This document shows positions 53,536 through 61,351 of a stretch of DNA of 64,000 bases, piece after piece; the first letter of the stretch is position 1; every line of letters starts with the position of its first letter. Source of the stretch: Nocardiopsis sinuspersici (GTDB lineage Bacteria > Actinomycetota > Actinomycetes > Streptosporangiales > Streptosporangiaceae); the NCBI GenBank assembly GCA_008638415.1, contig ML703345.1, positions 110,231 through 174,230 of the forward strand, in the 5' to 3' direction. The notes beneath the pieces were generated by a model that was given only the letters and a program-made list of their open reading frames with translations, was not told the DNA's origin and did no database searches. A program made the position numbers and the translations under genes.

Positions 53536-54393
53536 TCAACGTGCCGACCGCTCCCCGTACAGGTCCGAGAGCAGGGCCACGGCCGCGTAGGTGGCCGGAT
53601 GGGGGTCGTGGCGCCGCCAGAGCACCCGGACCGGGACACGCGGGGCGTCTCCCACCAGGCGAAAGGCGATGCCGTCGCGCCGGTACTGGGTCACGGTGCT
53701 CTCGGCGGTGACGCCTACGCTGTGCCCGGTGGCGATCCCGGTGAGCCAGTCGTCGATGTCGTTGACGTGCTCCATGGACGGCCGCCTCTGTTCGGGCCAC
53801 AGTTCGGCGGTGGTGGTGCCCGTGCGGCGGTCGACGAGGACGTGTCGGTCGGCGATCTCCGCCAGGCGGATGGAGCGGCGCCGCGCCCAGGGATCGTCGG
53901 AGGCCATGGCGCAGTAACGGCGCTCGTGGCCGACGACGGCGCTGTCGAAGCGGCGCTCGTCGAATGCGGCGCGGACCACGGCCAGGTCGCACAGCCCCTC
54001 GGCCAAGCCCCCGGTGGGCGAGTTGGTCCGGACCATGTGCAGGTCGACGTCGGGGTGGCGGATCGCCCAGCACCGCTGGAACTCGCGGGTGTGGCGGCCC
54101 ACGGCCGACCACGCGTGCCCCAGGCGCAGCCGGCTGTGCCCGGTGGTGGCCTCGCGCACCAGGTTGTCGGCCTCAGCCAGCACGGCCCGCGCACGGGCCA
54201 GTACCTGCACGCCCGCCGTGGTGGGGGCCACGTCGCGGCTGGTGCGGTGCAGCAGACGCACCCCCAGGAACCGCTCCAGCGCGGCGAGGTTGCGGGAGAC
54301 CGCCGCCTGGGAGGTGCCGAGTTCGAAGGCGGCCTCGGTGAAGCTGCCGGTGTCGACGATGGTGACCAGGCAGCGCAGGTGGTGCAGCTCCAT
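53536..54393 (-). CDS. LysR-family transcriptional regulator
   Basis: A 285-aa LTTR. The N-terminal wHTH is ELHHLRCLVTIVDTGSFTEA with TSQAAVSRNLAALERFLG; the periplasmic-binding-like effector domain follows (LRLGHAWSAVGRH onwards). I use ATG 54393 because MELHHLRC is the normal LTTR start; ATG 54399 adds two residues. It is divergent from an EamA exporter and a palindrome overlaps its start, the usual LTTR arrangement. Confidence 0.92.
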   Translation of the reverse strand: MELHHLRCLVTIVDTGSFTEAAFELGTSQAAVSRNLAALERFLGVRLLHRTSRDVAPTTAGVQVLARARAVLAEADNLVREATTGHSRLRLGHAWSAVGRHTREFQRCWAIRHPDVDLHMVRTNSPTGGLAEGLCDLAVVRAAFDERRFDSAVVGHERRYCAMASDDPWARRRSIRLAEIADRHVLVDRRTGTTTAELWPEQRRPSMEHVNDIDDWLTGIATGHSVGVTAESTVTQYRRDGIAFRLVGDAPRVPVRVLWRRHDPHPATYAAVALLSDLYGERSAR

Positions 54394-54397
54394 ACCC

Positions 54398-54412
54398 ATA
54401 CGCACAGCGTAT
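54398..54412. promoter_or_regulatory. palindrome ATACGC-ACA-GCGTAT, LysR-type site
   Basis: Perfect 6-bp arms overlap the LysR gene start, and a further GCGTAT half-site lies at 54436-54441. Spacing and AT-N-AT ends fit a T-N11-A LTTR box serving the divergent EamA gene. Confidence 0.5.
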
Positions 54413-54467
54413 AGAAGCATCAGGGCATGCATTTTGCGTATGTGAGCACAGGTCGCATGCTCGCCCC

Positions 54468-55373
54468 ATGAAGACCTCGACAGGCACGGACCTCACGGCG
54501 GCCTCCCCCACCGGAGCGGTTCAAGGGCCCCGGGAGCGCCTTGTGGGTATGGCGGTGATGCTGTGCGGCGGGATGTCCAACCAGCTCGGCGCCTCCACCG
54601 CCGCGCTGGCCTTTCCCGTGATCGGCCCGGCCGGTGTGGTGGCCGTGCGCCAGTGGGTCGCGGGCCTGGTCCTGATGTCGCTGGGACGTCCTCGGATGCG
54701 CTCCTTCACCTGGCGCCAGTGGTGGCCGGTGCTGTCCATGGCCCTGGTCTTCGCGACCATGAACCTGACGCTGTACTTCGCCGTCGACCGGATCGGCCTG
54801 GGGCTGGCGGTGACCCTGGAGTTCCTCGGTCCGCTGGCCGTGGCCCTGGCCGCCTCGCGCCGGTGGGTGGACCTGGGGTGCGCCCTGGTGGCCGGGGGCG
54901 CGGTGGCGGTGCTGATGCGCCCCCAGCCCAGCAGCGACCACACGGGCCTGGCGCTGGCCCTGCTGGCCGCCGCCTGCTGGGCCGGCTACATCCTGCTCAA
55001 CCGTACGGTGGGGCGCAGGGTGTCGGGTATCGAGGGCTCGGCCGCCTCCGCCGGGGTCTCCGCCCTGTTGTTCGTGCCGGTGGGGGCGTGGGTGCTCTGG
55101 CACCACCCGCCGACACCGGCCGCGCTGGCCTGTGCCGCCGCGGCGGGTGTGCTGTCCTCGACCGTGCCGTTCCTGGGAGACCTGTTCGCCCTGCGGCGGG
55201 TCCCGGCCCGCTTCTTCGGCCTGTTCATGAGCGTCCACCCCGTGATGGCGGCCCTGGCAGGCCTGGTGGTGCTGGACCAGGCGCTGGACCCGGTGGACTG
55301 TGCGGCCATCGCGGCGGTCGTGGCGGCCAACGCCACCAGTGCCCTGACCGCGGGACGCACGCGCGTGCGGTAG
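54468..55373 (+). CDS. EamA/DMT-family exporter (RhtA-like)
   Basis: A 301-aa protein with ten predicted membrane helices in two EamA repeats. GMSNQLGASTAALAFPVIGP and VRQWVAGLVLM are in repeat 1; LAAACWAGYILLNRTVG begins repeat 2; LEFLGPLAVALAASRR separates them. The pattern is close to RhtA-like threonine/homoserine exporters, but the substrate is not certain. ATG 54468. Likely activated by the divergent LysR regulator. Confidence 0.9.
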   Translation: MKTSTGTDLTAASPTGAVQGPRERLVGMAVMLCGGMSNQLGASTAALAFPVIGPAGVVAVRQWVAGLVLMSLGRPRMRSFTWRQWWPVLSMALVFATMNLTLYFAVDRIGLGLAVTLEFLGPLAVALAASRRWVDLGCALVAGGAVAVLMRPQPSSDHTGLALALLAAACWAGYILLNRTVGRRVSGIEGSAASAGVSALLFVPVGAWVLWHHPPTPAALACAAAAGVLSSTVPFLGDLFALRRVPARFFGLFMSVHPVMAALAGLVVLDQALDPVDCAAIAAVVAANATSALTAGRTRVR

Positions 55374-55412
55374 CTCCCCGCCCCGACGCCCACGCCGCTC
55401 CCGCCCCGGGGT

Positions 55413-55443
55413 TTGACCTCAACCTTTGTTGAGGTTCTACGGT
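55413..55443 (+). promoter_or_regulatory. MerR/SoxR-type promoter with 19-bp spacer
   Basis: -35 TTGACC (55413-55418) and -10 TACGGT (55438-55443) are 19 bp apart, longer than normal and typical of promoters activated by MerR-family proteins. The spacer holds the palindrome ACCTCAAC-CTTT-GTTGAGGT, whose CCTCAA-N6-TTGAGG matches the SoxR box outline. It lies 37 bp before the ABC exporter ATG. No MerR gene is in the window. Confidence 0.6.
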
Positions 55444-55479
55444 TCATGGCAACAACCCCGACGGACCCGGTGAACGACC

Positions 55480-57366
55480 ATGAGCATGGAAATGGCCGCG
55501 TGGAACTCGATGTACCACGCGGTACACGCCCAAGAGGACCAGCGCCCATTCTCCCTCCCCCTCCTGCGCCGGATCGCGGCCTTCGCCAGACCCCACGCAC
55601 GGCACCTGACCTGGTTCCTGGCCCTGAGCGTGGTCACCGCCGTGCTGACCGTGGCCTCCCCGCTCCTGGCCGGAGAGGTCGTCAACGCCATCACCGACGG
55701 CGGCGCACTGGGACCGGTGCTCCTCCTGGCCGGGCTCATCGCCACCGTCGCGATCCTCGAGGCCGTCCTGAGGCTGGCGGTGCGCTGGTTCTCGGCCCGC
55801 GTCGGCGAGGGGCTCATCCTGGACCTGCGCACCACCGTCTACGACCACGTCCAGCGCATGCCGGTCGCCTTCTTCACCCGCACCCGCACCGGAGCCCTGG
55901 TCAGCCGTCTCAACAACGACGTCATCGGTGCCCAGCGCACCTTCAGCAACGTGCTCTCCGGGGTGGTGAGCAACCTGGTCACCCTGGTCCTGGCCCTGGG
56001 GGTGATGCTCGCCCTGTCCTGGCAGATCACCCTGCTCGCGCTCGTACTCCTGCCGCTGTTCGTGGTGCCCGCCCGCCGCATGGGCGCCCGCCTGGCCCGG
56101 ATCGAACGCGAACGCGCCCTGCACAACGCGGCCATGGGCACCCAGATGACCGAGCGCTTCTCCGCGCCCGGCGCCACCCTGGTCAAGCTCTTCGGCCGCC
56201 CGAGGGAGGAGTCCGCCGAGTTCGCCCGCAGGGCCGGACGGGTGCGCGACATCGGCGTGCGCACCGCCATGGTCCAGGAGGTCTTCTTCACCGCGCTGAC
56301 CCTGGTCTCCGCGCTCGCCCTGGCCCTGGTCTACGGGCTGGGCGGGTTCTACGCCCTGCGCGGCCAGCTCGACGCGGGCACCGTGGTGTCCATGGGCATG
56401 CTGCTCACCCGCCTGTACGCCCCGCTCACGGCCCTGGCCGGCGCACGCGTGGAGGTCATGAGCGCCCTGGTCAGCTTCAGCAGGGTCTTCGAGGTCCTGG
56501 ACCTCAAGCCGCTGGTGGACGAGCGGCCCGGAGCCGAAACGGTCCCCGCCGGACCGGTGTCGCTGGAGTTCGACGACGTCACCTTCGCCTATCCCACCGC
56601 CGACAAGGTGTCGCTGGCCTCGCTGGAGGAGGTCGCCACCCTGGACGTCACCGAGCAGCGCGACGTTCTGCACGGGATCTCCTTCCGGGTCGAACCCGGG
56701 CAGACGGTCGCCCTGGTCGGCTCCTCCGGTGCGGGCAAGTCCACCATCGCCCAACTGGCCCCGCGTCTGCACGACGTGGACTCCGGCGCCGTGCGCCTGG
56801 CCGGGGTGGACGTGCGCGACCTGACCTTCGACTCGGTGCGCGCCACCCTGGGCATGGTCACCCAGGACGGGCACCTCTTCCACGAGTCCATCCGCGCCAA
56901 CCTGTCACTGGCCCGTCCCGAGGCGGCCGAGGAGGAGCTGTGGGACGTGCTGCGCCGCGCCCGCCTGGACGAACTCGTCGCCTCCCTGCCCGACGGGCTG
57001 GACACGGTGGTCGGCGAACGCGGGTACCGGTTCTCCGGCGGTGAGCGCCAGCGCCTGACCATCGCCCGGCTGCTGCTGGCCGCACCCGAGGTGGTCCTCC
57101 TGGACGAGGCGACCTCGGCCCTGGACTCCACCTCCGAGGCCGCGGTACAGGAGGCTCTGGCAGAGGCGCTACAGGGGCGGACCGCCCTGGTCATCGCCCA
57201 CCGGCTCTCCACGGTCCGCGCCGCCGACGCCATCCTCGTGGTCGAGGCCGGGCGGATCGTCGAGCGCGGCACGCACACCGAACTGCTCGCCCGGGATGGC
57301 CGCTACGCCGAGCTGTACCGGACCCAGTTCGCCACCGGCGACCCCGAGCCCGCCACGGCCGGGTAG
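55480..57366 (+). CDS. fused ABC exporter (permease-ATPase half-transporter)
   Basis: A 628-aa type I ABC exporter that should work as a dimer. Six membrane helices occupy residues about 40-320; the ATPase follows with Walker A GSSGAGKST, the Q-loop MVTQDGHLFHESI, the signature FSGGERQRL, Walker B VVLLDEATSALD and the H-loop VIAHRLS. An insertion of about 20 residues (ADKVSLASLEEVATLDVTE) sits before the Walker A strand and is unusual. ATG 55480 has only a weak RBS. The MerR/SoxR-like promoter suggests induction by redox-active or toxic compounds. A perfect terminator follows. Confidence 0.92.
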   Translation: MSMEMAAWNSMYHAVHAQEDQRPFSLPLLRRIAAFARPHARHLTWFLALSVVTAVLTVASPLLAGEVVNAITDGGALGPVLLLAGLIATVAILEAVLRLAVRWFSARVGEGLILDLRTTVYDHVQRMPVAFFTRTRTGALVSRLNNDVIGAQRTFSNVLSGVVSNLVTLVLALGVMLALSWQITLLALVLLPLFVVPARRMGARLARIERERALHNAAMGTQMTERFSAPGATLVKLFGRPREESAEFARRAGRVRDIGVRTAMVQEVFFTALTLVSALALALVYGLGGFYALRGQLDAGTVVSMGMLLTRLYAPLTALAGARVEVMSALVSFSRVFEVLDLKPLVDERPGAETVPAGPVSLEFDDVTFAYPTADKVSLASLEEVATLDVTEQRDVLHGISFRVEPGQTVALVGSSGAGKSTIAQLAPRLHDVDSGAVRLAGVDVRDLTFDSVRATLGMVTQDGHLFHESIRANLSLARPEAAEEELWDVLRRARLDELVASLPDGLDTVVGERGYRFSGGERQRLTIARLLLAAPEVVLLDEATSALDSTSEAAVQEALAEALQGRTALVIAHRLSTVRAADAILVVEAGRIVERGTHTELLARDGRYAELYRTQFATGDPEPATAG

Positions 57367-57376
57367 GCCCCAGTCC

Positions 57377-57408
57377 CCGTCCCCCGGTGGCGCCACACCG
57401 GGGGACGG
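57377..57408 (+). terminator. perfect 13-bp hairpin after the ABC exporter
   Basis: CCGTCCCCCGGTG (57377-57389) and CACCGGGGGACGG (57396-57408) enclose a 6-nt loop, 10 bp after the stop. Confidence 0.75.
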
Positions 57409-57489
57409 ACGCACCCCTCCCGCCCGTGGGGCCCGGGGTGCGGAGCCGGCACGGACCGCCGACGGCGGCGAGGGGCCGCGGGCGACGCC

Positions 57490-58041
57490 TCAGAGCTCGC
57501 GCACGACACGGGCCGGGTTGCCGACCGCCACCACGCCGGCGGGCAGGTCGCGCGTGACCACCGCACCGGCGCCCACCACGGTGTTCTCCCCGATGCTCAC
57601 ACCGGGGCAGACGATGACCCCGCCGCCCAGCCACACGTTGTCGCCGATGGTGATCGGCTCGGCCGCCTCCCACTTGGCGCGCCTCTGCTCGGGGTCGATG
57701 GGGTGGGTGGGGGTGAGCAGCTGCACGTTCGGGCCGATCTGTACGTCCGCGCCGACGCGGATCGTGGCCACGTCCAGCATCACCGCTCCGCAGTTGACGA
57801 ACGTGCGGGGCCCCAGGCTGATCCGGTACCCGTAGTCCACCCGCAGGGGCGGCCGGACCCAGGTGTCCTCGCCCAGCTCGCCCACCAGCTCGGCCAGGAT
57901 CTCCCGGCGGGCCGGGTCGTCGACGGAGGAGTTGTTGAACGCCTCCGCGCGCCTCTCCGCGCGCACCAGGTCGGCCTGGAGTTCGGGGTCGTCGGCCTGG
58001 TAGAGCTCACCGGCGAGCATGCGTTCCCTCTGACTGGTCAC
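57490..58041 (-). CDS. maa: maltose/galactoside O-acetyltransferase (hexapeptide-repeat)
   Basis: A 183-aa acetyl-CoA-dependent sugar O-acetyltransferase. The N-terminal Maa domain (RMLAGELYQADDPELQADLV) is followed by the left-handed beta-helix with hexapeptide repeats (TIRVGADVQIGPNVQLLTP, ITIGDNVWLGGGVIVCPGVS) and the catalytic His in TPTHPIDPEQR. GTG 58041 is preferred because AAGGGA lies 5 nt upstream; GTG 58044 and the internal ATG at 58020 are alternatives. Confidence 0.9.
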   Translation of the reverse strand: MTSQRERMLAGELYQADDPELQADLVRAERRAEAFNNSSVDDPARREILAELVGELGEDTWVRPPLRVDYGYRISLGPRTFVNCGAVMLDVATIRVGADVQIGPNVQLLTPTHPIDPEQRRAKWEAAEPITIGDNVWLGGGVIVCPGVSIGENTVVGAGAVVTRDLPAGVVAVGNPARVVREL

Positions 58042-58137
58042 CACGGTCCCTTCGGGTCGATTCGGTCCGACCTTAGGACGTGTTCGACGGGCACACGCCC
58101 CGGACCCGGTCGACACGGGGCGGGAAGCGGAAAGGGG

Positions 58138-58168
58138 ACCGTCCCCGTCCCTGAAGGGCGGGGACGGT
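58138..58168 (-). terminator. hairpin after the acyltransferase gene
   Basis: ACCGTCCCC (58138-58146) and GGGGACGGT (58160-58168) form a 9-bp stem; the 13-nt loop contains a further CCCT/AGGG pairing. It is just downstream (minus direction) of the stop at 58183. Confidence 0.6.
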
Positions 58169-58182
58169 GGGACGACGGCCGG

Positions 58183-59376
58183 TCAGAGGATCCTCTTGGC
58201 CCCCGGGACGGCACGGACGGCGGCGGCCAGGAGCCAGCAGGCCGGGACGGCGAGGGCTCCCATCACGGCGAACTTGGCGATCGCGGCCGCCTCCCAACCG
58301 CTCAGCGCCAAGCCGAGGCCGACCAGTACCAGCGGATGCAGGAAGTACACGGCGAAGGCGTTCTCGGACAGGAACCTCCCGAAGCGGTTCTGCCGGTCGA
58401 GGAAGCGGCGAAAGAACACCAGCAGCATGAGCACCATGCCCATCGCGAAGCAGGTCTCCACCACGATCTGCGCCAGCGCCTGCCAGGTGCCCGGGGTCGG
58501 GGCGGCCCCGCCCGCCACCACCATGACGACCGGTAGTGCCAGGAGCCCCGCCGCGGCCAGGGCGGCTCCGAACCATCCGGCCGCGCCGGGCAGGCGGGTG
58601 AGCCAGTCGCCCCGGTAGGCGAGCACGCCCACCATGAACAGGGCGAGGTACTGGGGCAGGTAGCCGGGACTGGGCAGGCCGACGAAGGGCCAGTACGGGG
58701 CGGGGGCCAGGTAGCGCCAGGCGAAGGTGACCAGGGCCAGGCCCAGGACGAAGCCCAGGACCGGCCACAGCCAGCGCGGCGGCGCGCTGTCGGCGGGAGG
58801 GGCCGGGGGTGCGATGACCAGGCCCGCACGCCGGGCGCGGCGCTCGCGCAGGCCCCGGATCACCACGTAGGCCAGGCTGAAAACCAGCAGCACCTCGACG
58901 AACCACATCGGCCCCGGGTCGAAGCTGATCAGGTAGAAGAGCCAGTACGGGAGTTCGGAGCCCTCGGCGGCGGCCGCCCCGGCCGCGGCGGTGTAGGCGT
59001 TGACGGTCAGCAGCGGGCGTACCAGCAGCACGAACAGCAGCAGGGGCACGCCCAGGCGCACCAGGCGCTCACGGACCAGGCCCCGTGGCCCCCTGCGGTC
59101 GGCCGCGCCGGGTACGAAGTAGCCCGCGAGCAGGAAGAACATCCCCATGAAGTAGGTCTGGTTGATGATGACGAACAGGTCGAGCAGTCCGCCGGAGGGG
59201 TCCTGGGCGGGCTCGGTGTAGAACCAGATCGGGATGTTGCCGTAGGTGACCGCCACGTGGTGCAGGACGACCAGCACGGTCAGCATGACCCGCAGGTTGT
59301 CGACGTGGTGGAGGCGCCTTCCCGGCGGTGGCGCGGTGACGTCCGGGTCCAGGGGCGGGCGGGCTCGCTGTGTCAT
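58183..59376 (-). CDS. acyltransferase family 3 membrane protein
   Basis: A 397-aa protein with about ten membrane helices. The N-terminal HHVDNLRVMLTVLVVLHHVAV carries the Arg and His pattern of acyltransferase-3 proteins, and FSENAFAVYFLHPLVLV is the usual C-terminal motif (here LSENAFAVYFLHP). It probably acylates a cell-surface sugar or a secondary metabolite. ATG 59376 has GAGGA 4 nt upstream. It starts 10 bp after the TetR gene and is co-transcribed with it. Confidence 0.88.
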   Translation of the reverse strand: MTQRARPPLDPDVTAPPPGRRLHHVDNLRVMLTVLVVLHHVAVTYGNIPIWFYTEPAQDPSGGLLDLFVIINQTYFMGMFFLLAGYFVPGAADRRGPRGLVRERLVRLGVPLLLFVLLVRPLLTVNAYTAAAGAAAAEGSELPYWLFYLISFDPGPMWFVEVLLVFSLAYVVIRGLRERRARRAGLVIAPPAPPADSAPPRWLWPVLGFVLGLALVTFAWRYLAPAPYWPFVGLPSPGYLPQYLALFMVGVLAYRGDWLTRLPGAAGWFGAALAAAGLLALPVVMVVAGGAAPTPGTWQALAQIVVETCFAMGMVLMLLVFFRRFLDRQNRFGRFLSENAFAVYFLHPLVLVGLGLALSGWEAAAIAKFAVMGALAVPACWLLAAAVRAVPGAKRIL

Positions 59377-59386
59377 GGGGTCCTCG

Positions 59387-60037
59387 TCATTCGGGGGACG
59401 GTGGTGGGAGTGGGGGCTGGTCGGCGCGGGTGGCCCGCACGAGCAGTTCTCCCAGTTCGCGGGCGTGCGCCATGAGGTCATGGCCGGGGTGGGCGTCCCA
59501 GTAGGCGAACATCGTGTCGATCGCCGACTGCTGGGTCACCGCCATCACCCGCACGTCGAAGTCACGCAACTCGCCGCTCTCCTGTCCGCCCCGGTAGAGC
59601 CCCTCCAGGGACTCGTAGAGGGCGTCGGACTCCGCAGCCCCGTAGCGCGGGGAGCCGTCGGCCTTGCGCGCGTGGGTGAAGATCTGTTTCAGCGTGGTCA
59701 TGCGTTCGGGGTTGGCCAGCGCGTACTCGGCCACGCCGCGCACGTGGGCGCGCAGCATGTCGGCGGCGCTTGCCTGCTCCAGGACCCCGGGGACGACCGA
59801 CTCGGTGATCTCGGTGTAGACGTTCGTCACCACCTGGTCCATCAGCTCGTCCTTTCCGGCGAAGTGGTAGGAGATCACGCCCTTGCTGATCCCGGCCGTG
59901 CGCGCGATCCGCGCCAGGGAGGCGTTGGGGTAGCCCACCTCGGCGATGGTCCCGATCGCCGCCGCGATGATCTGCGCCCTGCGGGCCTCCTCGATGAAGG
60001 ACCGGCTCTGACCGTTTGGTTCTTTTTCTGGCCGCAT
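59387..60037 (-). CDS. TetR-family repressor
   Basis: A 216-aa regulator: HTH segment AAAIGTIAEVGYPNASLARIA followed by ISKGVISYHFAGKDELM, then a helical C-terminal domain like TetR_C_6. ATG 60037 is preceded by TAGATT at 6 nt, so it may be leaderless. It is the first gene of a two-gene unit with the acyltransferase and probably represses it. Confidence 0.93.
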   Translation of the reverse strand: MRPEKEPNGQSRSFIEEARRAQIIAAAIGTIAEVGYPNASLARIARTAGISKGVISYHFAGKDELMDQVVTNVYTEITESVVPGVLEQASAADMLRAHVRGVAEYALANPERMTTLKQIFTHARKADGSPRYGAAESDALYESLEGLYRGGQESGELRDFDVRVMAVTQQSAIDTMFAYWDAHPGHDLMAHARELGELLVRATRADQPPLPPPSPE

Positions 60038-60331
60038 GGACAGAATCTAATACACGCGGCCAGAGGGCCATCGGGGATGGCCCTGGTGCGTCCCTGGGCC
60101 CTCACCCACCCGTCCCCGGGGTGACGGGGCCCCGGGTCTGGAGAATCCCTCGGAGGCGCAGTACCGTTGGAGAAGGCGCGGTCCCGCGCCCAACCCCCGG
60201 TTCCGGTGCCCACGCCACCGGCTGTGAGGGGGCAAAGGGGACCCTGGAGTTCTCGGGACGCCGGTCCTGACGTGCCTCATCCGGCGAGGCGGAGAAGGCG
60301 TGGGCTTCGACGCCGCCGCCGAGGAGCCGTC

Positions 60332-61069
60332 ATGACCAGGAACAAGTCCTTCAAGCAGCGGGTGCGCGCCCGGATGGACAGGACCGGCGAGAGCTACTCC
60401 TCCGCCCGCGCCCACCTGCTCGCCCGCGCCGACGGCGCTCCCGCCTCCGCTTCCCTCACGCGCTCGGACACCGCCTCGGAGGGTGTCCGAGCCGGTGCCG
60501 GGCACACCGCCTCCACCGCGGCGATGGACACCCGCATCCCCGACGGGTCCGTCAGGGAACGCACCGGCCGCGACTACGCCGGATGGTTCGCGCTGTTGGA
60601 CGCCTGGGGCGCCACAGGACGCACGCACACCGAGATCGCCGCCTGGCTGGTCCAGGAGCACGACGTGCCCGACTGGTGGGCGCAGACCGTCACCGTCGCC
60701 TACGAGCAGGCGCGCGGCCTGCGGGTGCCGGGGCAGAAGAAGGACGGATTCGCCGTCAGCGCCAGCAAGACCGTCGACGTGCCGGTGGAGCGGCTCTTCG
60801 CGGCCTTCACGGAGGCGGACCGGCGTGAGCGGTGGCTGCCCGGCGGCGACCTGTCGGTGCGCACCGCCACCGAGCCCCGGCGGTTGACCGCCGACTTCGG
60901 CCACGCGGGTCGGCTCACCGTCAGGTTCACGGCCAAGGGCGAGAGCAGGGCCGTGGTCGCCTTCGAGCACTCCAAGCTGGCCGACGCCGAGGCGGCCGAG
61001 GCCGCCAAGGCGTTCTGGAGGCAGCGCCTGGCACGGCTCAAGGACCTGTTGGAGAAGGAAGGGACCTGA
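60332..61069 (+). CDS. DUF4287 + SRPBCC (AHSA1-like) fusion protein
   Basis: A 245-aa cytosolic protein. The N-terminus has a KSFKQRVRARMDRTGESYSS segment; the DUF4287 part is FALLDAWGATGRTHTEIAAW with VPDWWAQTVTVAYEQ; residues about 145-240 are an SRPBCC domain (VSASKTVDVPVERLFAAF, then WLPGGDLSVRTATEPRR and WRQRLARLKDLLE). It likely binds a hydrophobic ligand; function unknown. ATG 60332 has GAGGAG 5 nt upstream. Confidence 0.88.
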   Translation: MTRNKSFKQRVRARMDRTGESYSSARAHLLARADGAPASASLTRSDTASEGVRAGAGHTASTAAMDTRIPDGSVRERTGRDYAGWFALLDAWGATGRTHTEIAAWLVQEHDVPDWWAQTVTVAYEQARGLRVPGQKKDGFAVSASKTVDVPVERLFAAFTEADRRERWLPGGDLSVRTATEPRRLTADFGHAGRLTVRFTAKGESRAVVAFEHSKLADAEAAEAAKAFWRQRLARLKDLLEKEGT

Positions 61070-61226
61070 CCCCGTGGTCCCCCGGGCGGGAGGGCTCCGT
61101 CCGGGGGACCCGGCCGCCCGGTGGGCACCCCGGGCGGAGTACGGCGAGGGTGAGCCCACCAGTGCCGTGCGAGAGCGCACCGCTCTGGGAGCGGGCGCCT
61201 CGCCCTTGGCACGGAGGGACCGACAA

Positions 61227-61247
61227 CCCCGGCCGGAGGGGCCGGGG
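61227..61247. terminator. 8-bp hairpin between converging genes
   Basis: CCCCGGCC and GGCCGGGG flank GGAGG. It lies between the DUF4287 gene (ends 61069) and the convergent UvrA-like gene (ends 61352). The rest of this 282-bp gap holds no gene I can support. Confidence 0.5.
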
Positions 61248-61351
61248 CCTGCCGGATGCGGGTGTTAGTTGCAGCGGTCGTCGAACACTTCGATGATCTC
61301 GCTGCCGGTCTCGCCGCCCCCGGCCCTCCCGGCCCGCGGTGGGAACGGGGC

